From: Cellvibrionaceae bacterium
GTDB lineage: Bacteria; Pseudomonadota; Gammaproteobacteria; Pseudomonadales; Cellvibrionaceae
Direction: 5' to 3'
Length of the DNA: 11,321 nucleotides
Assembly: GCA_027012915.1 (NCBI GenBank)
Contig: JALUYN010000405.1
Location: 1 to 11,321, forward strand
This document shows, piece by piece, positions 7,978 to 11,321 of the stretch. A model generated the notes under the pieces. The model saw only the letters and a program-made list of their open reading frames with translations, made no database searches and was not told the origin of the DNA. A program made the position numbers and the translations under genes. Positions within the stretch are counted from its first letter, which is position 1, and every line of letters starts with the position of its first letter.

Positions 7978-10900
7978 TCAAAACGCACTTAACAATGAGT
8001 TAAATAACTCGCGTGCGATACTTACAATTCTCGATGACGCGTTATAAGCCAATTCGAAGCGAATCAGATCTGCTGCCTCCTCATCCAGATTGACTCCGGA
8101 TATGGAATTTCTCAGTCCAGTGGATTGATCGAGAATTTCTTTGGCGGCCTCTTTATTAATTTTGGATTCCCCGGCCAGAGTTCCAACGAATTCCACCAGG
8201 TTTCCATAGGACTCCTGAAAGGACGCATTACCACCAATTAGCTGGCTCGATTCAAGCTCGCCGAATTTCAACGCATTGCGGTTGTCGGACACACCATCTT
8301 CGTTAAAGCTTACGAAGAACTCATCACCTGCATCCGGGTTACCACTGATTTCAAAGGTATACCCGGTAAACTTCGAATAAGATTGTGGTTCTGGCTTAAA
8401 CAGGTTTCCTGCGTGAATAGAATCCGACGTTAGGGAGAACCCATCTTCCAGAGTCACAGTAACATCGCCGCCCACTGTGGCAGCATTGACTGCGCCAACG
8501 GCACCCGTGCCTTCTACTCTCAGAATATCGGTGGGCTGAATAACGTTCTCACTCACCGCAGCCGCCAATCCCAAGGGATCGGAAGGTCCCGCAGAGACAA
8601 TCTGCATGCGTGTTTGTGGTCTACTACTGGTACTGACAAAATTCAACGTGCCATCATCTCGCAGTTCTATATCAACTTTACCAGGTACGTCGTAGGCAAT
8701 ATTGATTTCGTTCTCGAGATAGGAAATAAGCGACTCAGGGTCAGTGAAAGAGCCCTGAATATTGATGGTTTTAGGATTACTGATGCCGTTGGGGCCATCG
8801 AACAAGTCGATCACAAAGTTGTTTGGACCGCCAGCGTCCAGGTTGACACCACCGGTAACCACCTGGGTGGTTCGAGCAATTGGCGTCAGGTCACCCTTTA
8901 TTTCAATAAAATCACCGGCGGGACCATTGTCACCCTCCACGGCAAAAGCCAGGTTGACTCCACTACGCGCAGTAATCTTGATACTGTCGCCATTACTTAC
9001 CGCTGCTATGTCCTGAGCTTTAAGCGCGCCGCTGCTATTGATCGCATCGGCTATCAGATCGTTGGTAACGGGAACCGGTACTGTCTGCGGGGAGAGCAGG
9101 ATGGCCAGTTCATCATTAATATTGATCCCATTAAGGTACAGAGTGAAATCTGTCGCACCCGCAGCGCCATTATCCACCACTCGAATCTGAGTTTCTGTGT
9201 AGGCACTCGCTGTTACCCCTGAACGACTCGATAATTGCGCGGCAATCAGCTGAGCACTATCGCCCTGATTAATCACCAGAGCCGGCTGCCGACTTTCTAC
9301 ACCAGTAGCGGGATCTCTATAAGTAATCGTTAGCTGCTCATCCAGAATCGTATTAGGAGCTTGAGTTCCAACGCCACCGCTAACGATCTCTGTCTGTCTT
9401 GGAATTCGATTACTGTTGAAACCATCGCTGGCTACAATGGTTTGCCCGGGCTCTGAAGGGAAAATACTGTTACTTTTTCCTGGAATAAACGTCTGATTCT
9501 CAATGGGTGGCACCAGACTCTTGGGATTCGCGGGGTCGGAGGCATCCAGAATGTCGTAGGTGGTTTCAGACGTAAAGCGAACCACTAGTGGCGGAGACAG
9601 TTTGCCAAGATCGGCAAATGCCGGCAGCAATTCTCCAGTCTGCGGATCTCTGGTAGCAAGTACATCACCTTGGGATATCTCACCAGTGCCCGAATTTGCT
9701 AAACTATTGCTGGTTGTTACCGGTAGCGCGAAGGCCAACACTTCCGGTGAAGTGGCAACCACACTGACATCACGAGATGCATTGCGCGTAGGCATAATGC
9801 GAAACTTGTCACCGTCAGCGAAAGAGCCCTCTTCCACGCTAATACTGAAACCACCGTATTCTATCGACGTTGGTCTTTGTGCGGAAAGCCCTCCTGAATG
9901 CACCAGAGTACCTTCCGGGATGCGACGCAATTCAAAAGCATCCGGCCCGGTTCCAGACAGGCTCAGCGTATAATCGTAGTTTTCAAGCAAGGTCGCGTCT
10001 GTGATTTCGACACTGACAACGCGATCTGGAGGATTGGCATTGGTCTTGTCCGAAGTTACTCGGTCCAGCATGGAATTCCGTTCGTTGATGTCACCGAACA
10101 AAGGCACACCAAAGTTGCCATTGAGATCCAGACCTATTTCCTGCTGATCATTGATGGTCTGAGAAATCGCCAGAGCGACTCGTCCCAGTTCGTTAAACGA
10201 ACGATCGAGAACGTTGTCCCGAAAGTCCAACAAGCCACCCAATGCACCACCACTGATCTCCGCGGTGATGATCTGCTCGCGACCCTCTGAGACAAACGCT
10301 ATATCATGGCGATTGGGATCACCTTGACCGGAGACGGCTCTAACCTCAGTCGCAACCTCGCCGATAACCAAGGGCTGACCTTTGCCAATGAAAACATTGA
10401 CCGCACCGTCGTCCTGCTCGAAAGTTGTTACTGACACCAATTCAGAAAGTTGACGCAGAGTTTCCTCCCGCTCATCAAGGAGATCATTAGGCACAGCACC
10501 GCTGCCAACTCCTTGTGCATCCACAATTGCCGCATTCAGATTCGCCAGCGATTTCGAAAGCGAAGTCACAACGGTCGCCGTCGCGCCCAACTCCTGATTG
10601 ATAATATTGTTGGTCTCGGTAAAGCGACCGTAGAGACTGTTAAAGCGCTGAGACAGTACGTCGGACTGCGCCAGAATCAATTGCCTTACGGGAATCGAAG
10701 TTGGGTCGTCGGTAGCTGCCTGGAGTGACTTGAAGAAGCTGCTCAAACCACCGGAAAGACCGACGGCTTCGTTCGATAGAAGCTTGTCAATTTCACTCAC
10801 TTTCTGATTAAACGAATTCAGCTCACTATAGGCTGTGGTATCCAGTCGAATCTGGGTAGTAAGAAATTGATTTGAGAGACGCTTAATGCTTTCAACATGC

Positions 10901-11076
10901 ACGCCGGAACCGGCATAACCCGCACCCGTATACAAGGCTGGGTTAGTACCCAAATCCACTCGTTGGCGCGTATAGCCTTCTTTGCTGGCATTGGTAATAT
11001 TATTCCCGGTAGTGCTTATCTGAGCTTGGCTGGTTTTTAAGCCGGTGACTGCAATGCCCAGTAAATCGGAAGCCAT
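7978..11076 (-). CDS. flgK: Flagellar hook-associated protein 1 FlgK, unusually long
   Basis: FlgK is the first junction protein on the hook tip, exported by the flagellar type III system. The N-terminus is canonical (LLGIAVTGLKTSQAQISTTG at 5-24, then NNITNASKEGYTRQRV), as is the C-terminus (NLDEEAADLIRFELAYNASSR at 996-1016, then SIARELFNSLL). DLLDEREETLRQLSELV (198-214) and GGLLDFRDNVLDRSFNELGRVALAISQTIND (280-310) are also typical. The protein has 1032 residues against about 550 in enterics and somewhat under 700 in Pseudomonas. The extra ~550 residues lie at about 345-900. They hold a module ending in GGFSISVEEGSFADGDKFRI (408-427), Thr/Val-rich beta stretches, and segments resembling flagellin hook IN motifs (about 580-650, 645-715 and 750-830). 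These are probably surface domains on the junction ring. ATG at 11076; GAGAGAG lies just upstream, and a sigma-54-like element lies ~70 bases upstream. Confidence 0.97.
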   Translation of the reverse strand: MASDLLGIAVTGLKTSQAQISTTGNNITNASKEGYTRQRVDLGTNPALYTGAGYAGSGVHVESIKRLSNQFLTTQIRLDTTAYSELNSFNQKVSEIDKLLSNEAVGLSGGLSSFFKSLQAATDDPTSIPVRQLILAQSDVLSQRFNSLYGRFTETNNIINQELGATATVVTSLSKSLANLNAAIVDAQGVGSGAVPNDLLDEREETLRQLSELVSVTTFEQDDGAVNVFIGKGQPLVIGEVATEVRAVSGQGDPNRHDIAFVSEGREQIITAEISGGALGGLLDFRDNVLDRSFNELGRVALAISQTINDQQEIGLDLNGNFGVPLFGDINERNSMLDRVTSDKTNANPPDRVVSVEITDATLLENYDYTLSLSGTGPDAFELRRIPEGTLVHSGGLSAQRPTSIEYGGFSISVEEGSFADGDKFRIMPTRNASRDVSVVATSPEVLAFALPVTTSNSLANSGTGEISQGDVLATRDPQTGELLPAFADLGKLSPPLVVRFTSETTYDILDASDPANPKSLVPPIENQTFIPGKSNSIFPSEPGQTIVASDGFNSNRIPRQTEIVSGGVGTQAPNTILDEQLTITYRDPATGVESRQPALVINQGDSAQLIAAQLSSRSGVTASAYTETQIRVVDNGAAGATDFTLYLNGININDELAILLSPQTVPVPVTNDLIADAINSSGALKAQDIAAVSNGDSIKITARSGVNLAFAVEGDNGPAGDFIEIKGDLTPIARTTQVVTGGVNLDAGGPNNFVIDLFDGPNGISNPKTINIQGSFTDPESLISYLENEINIAYDVPGKVDIELRDDGTLNFVSTSSRPQTRMQIVSAGPSDPLGLAAAVSENVIQPTDILRVEGTGAVGAVNAATVGGDVTVTLEDGFSLTSDSIHAGNLFKPEPQSYSKFTGYTFEISGNPDAGDEFFVSFNEDGVSDNRNALKFGELESSQLIGGNASFQESYGNLVEFVGTLAGESKINKEAAKEILDQSTGLRNSISGVNLDEEAADLIRFELAYNASSRIVSIARELFNSLLSAF

Positions 11077-11105
11077 AGGACTCTCTCAAGTTACATTAAT
11101 CCATG

Positions 11106-11125
11106 CGTCAAAAATAATCTTGACG
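11106..11125. repeat. Short inverted repeat in the flgK leader
   Basis: CGTCAA (11106-11111) and TTGACG (11120-11125) form a 6-bp stem with an 8-base loop. It lies between the predicted sigma-54 start (~11134) and the flgK ATG, so it would be a small hairpin in the 5' leader, or a dyad for a regulator. It may be chance. Confidence 0.35.
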
Positions 11126-11145
11126 GTACTCTTAAATGGGAAAAT

Positions 11146-11160
11146 GCAAAAAGTGAGCCA
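11146..11160 (-). promoter_or_regulatory. Candidate sigma-54 promoter for flgK-flgL
   Basis: On the minus strand TGGCTCACTTTTTGC, followed by A, has GG-N10-GC spacing and a complete TTTGCA -12 element; the -24 element matches TGGC and the C two bases on. The predicted start near 11134 gives a leader of about 58 bases before the flgK ATG. Separate RpoN-dependent transcription of flgKL is known in Vibrio. Confidence 0.7.
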
Positions 11161-11238
11161 ATGAAAACGAATACAGACTTCCTTACCAGTACGCCGTCAT
11201 TCTCGCAAAAAAGCGCAAACCTCATGCATGCGTACTAG

Positions 11239-11321
11239 GGCCTGTTCACACTAAATTTGATAAAATCAGCGCCTATGGAAATTACAAAAGCGCAATTTAA
11301 AATCATTGAGCATTTGCTCCC
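11239..11321 (+). mobile_element. Left end of an IS5-like insertion sequence (cut by window edge)
   Basis: From about 11239 the sequence GGCCTGTTCACACTAAATTT looks like the terminal inverted repeat of an IS5-family element, and CTAG (11235-11238) just outside could be the target duplication used by that group. A transposase start follows 36 bases in. The exact boundary is uncertain by a base or two, and the right end is outside the window. Confidence 0.5.
11275..11321 (+). CDS. IS5-family-like transposase, first 15 codons (cut by window edge)
   Basis: ATG at 11275 opens a frame to the window end that begins MEITKAQFKIIEHLLP. This resembles the N-terminus of IS5-family DDE transposases, whose first helix reads M-E-I-T-x-x-Q-F/Y-x-x-I-x-x-x-L-P. 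Only the first helix is visible; the catalytic DDE core lies outside. The reading direction is away from flgK. No good ribosome site is visible, as is common for transposases. The short sequence limits certainty. Confidence 0.55.
   Translation, partial: MEITKAQFKIIEHLL

Noticed and set aside
8614..9222. Long plus-strand ORF (202 residues) opposite flgK
   Set aside because: It is antisense to a strongly supported flgK frame, is of odd composition and resembles no family. It is a shadow ORF.

Overview
The window is a flagellar and flagellar-glycosylation locus from a polar-flagellated gammaproteobacterium. The evidence is the gene content (flgK, flgL, fliS, a FliT-like gene and pseudaminic acid synthesis genes) together with sigma-54-type and sigma-28-type promoter matches, the regulatory style of Pseudomonas, Vibrio, Shewanella and marine relatives. 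I cannot name a genus; a marine Cellvibrionales- or Oceanospirillales-like host is a guess.

Layout. Positions 1-3214 (minus strand) hold a tightly coupled operon, pseB-pseC-pseF-pseI, with pseI cut by the window edge. The three junctions overlap by 4, 4 and 1 bases. The first three genes are best read with GTG starts, which gives lengths that fit their families. These enzymes convert UDP-GlcNAc towards CMP-pseudaminic acid, the sugar donor for flagellin glycosylation. The pseG and pseH steps are not in the window.

Positions 3215-3442 are a divergent control region. A near-perfect sigma-28 (FliA) promoter faces fliS, and a sigma-54-like element faces pseB. The plus strand then carries fliS and a FliT-like chaperone gene that overlap by ATGA. 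After a hairpin-rich gap comes a 680-residue TPR plus SAM-methyltransferase gene with its own strong sigma-54-like promoter. A 29-codon, extremely acidic small ORF with a good ribosome binding site follows, and a bidirectional terminator closes the region.

Positions 6712-11076 (minus strand) carry flgL and an unusually large flgK (1032 residues), the two hook-filament junction proteins. They converge on the same terminator and lie behind another sigma-54-like element. The last ~85 bases look like the left end of an IS5-like insertion sequence, with the first 15 codons of its transposase.

How it fits together. FlgK and FlgL form the junction on which the flagellin filament grows. FliS (and probably the FliT-like protein) chaperones filament or cap subunits before export. 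The Pse enzymes make the sugar that decorates flagellin. The methyltransferase, lying among these genes under a flagellar-type promoter, may methylate that glycan or flagellin itself (inference). Flagellin, fliD and flaG are not in the window, so fliS is detached from its usual fliD neighbour. The most interesting unexplained elements are the acidic 29-residue ORF, the methyltransferase beside it, the enlarged FlgK, and a 20-bp perfect palindrome across the flgL stop codon.
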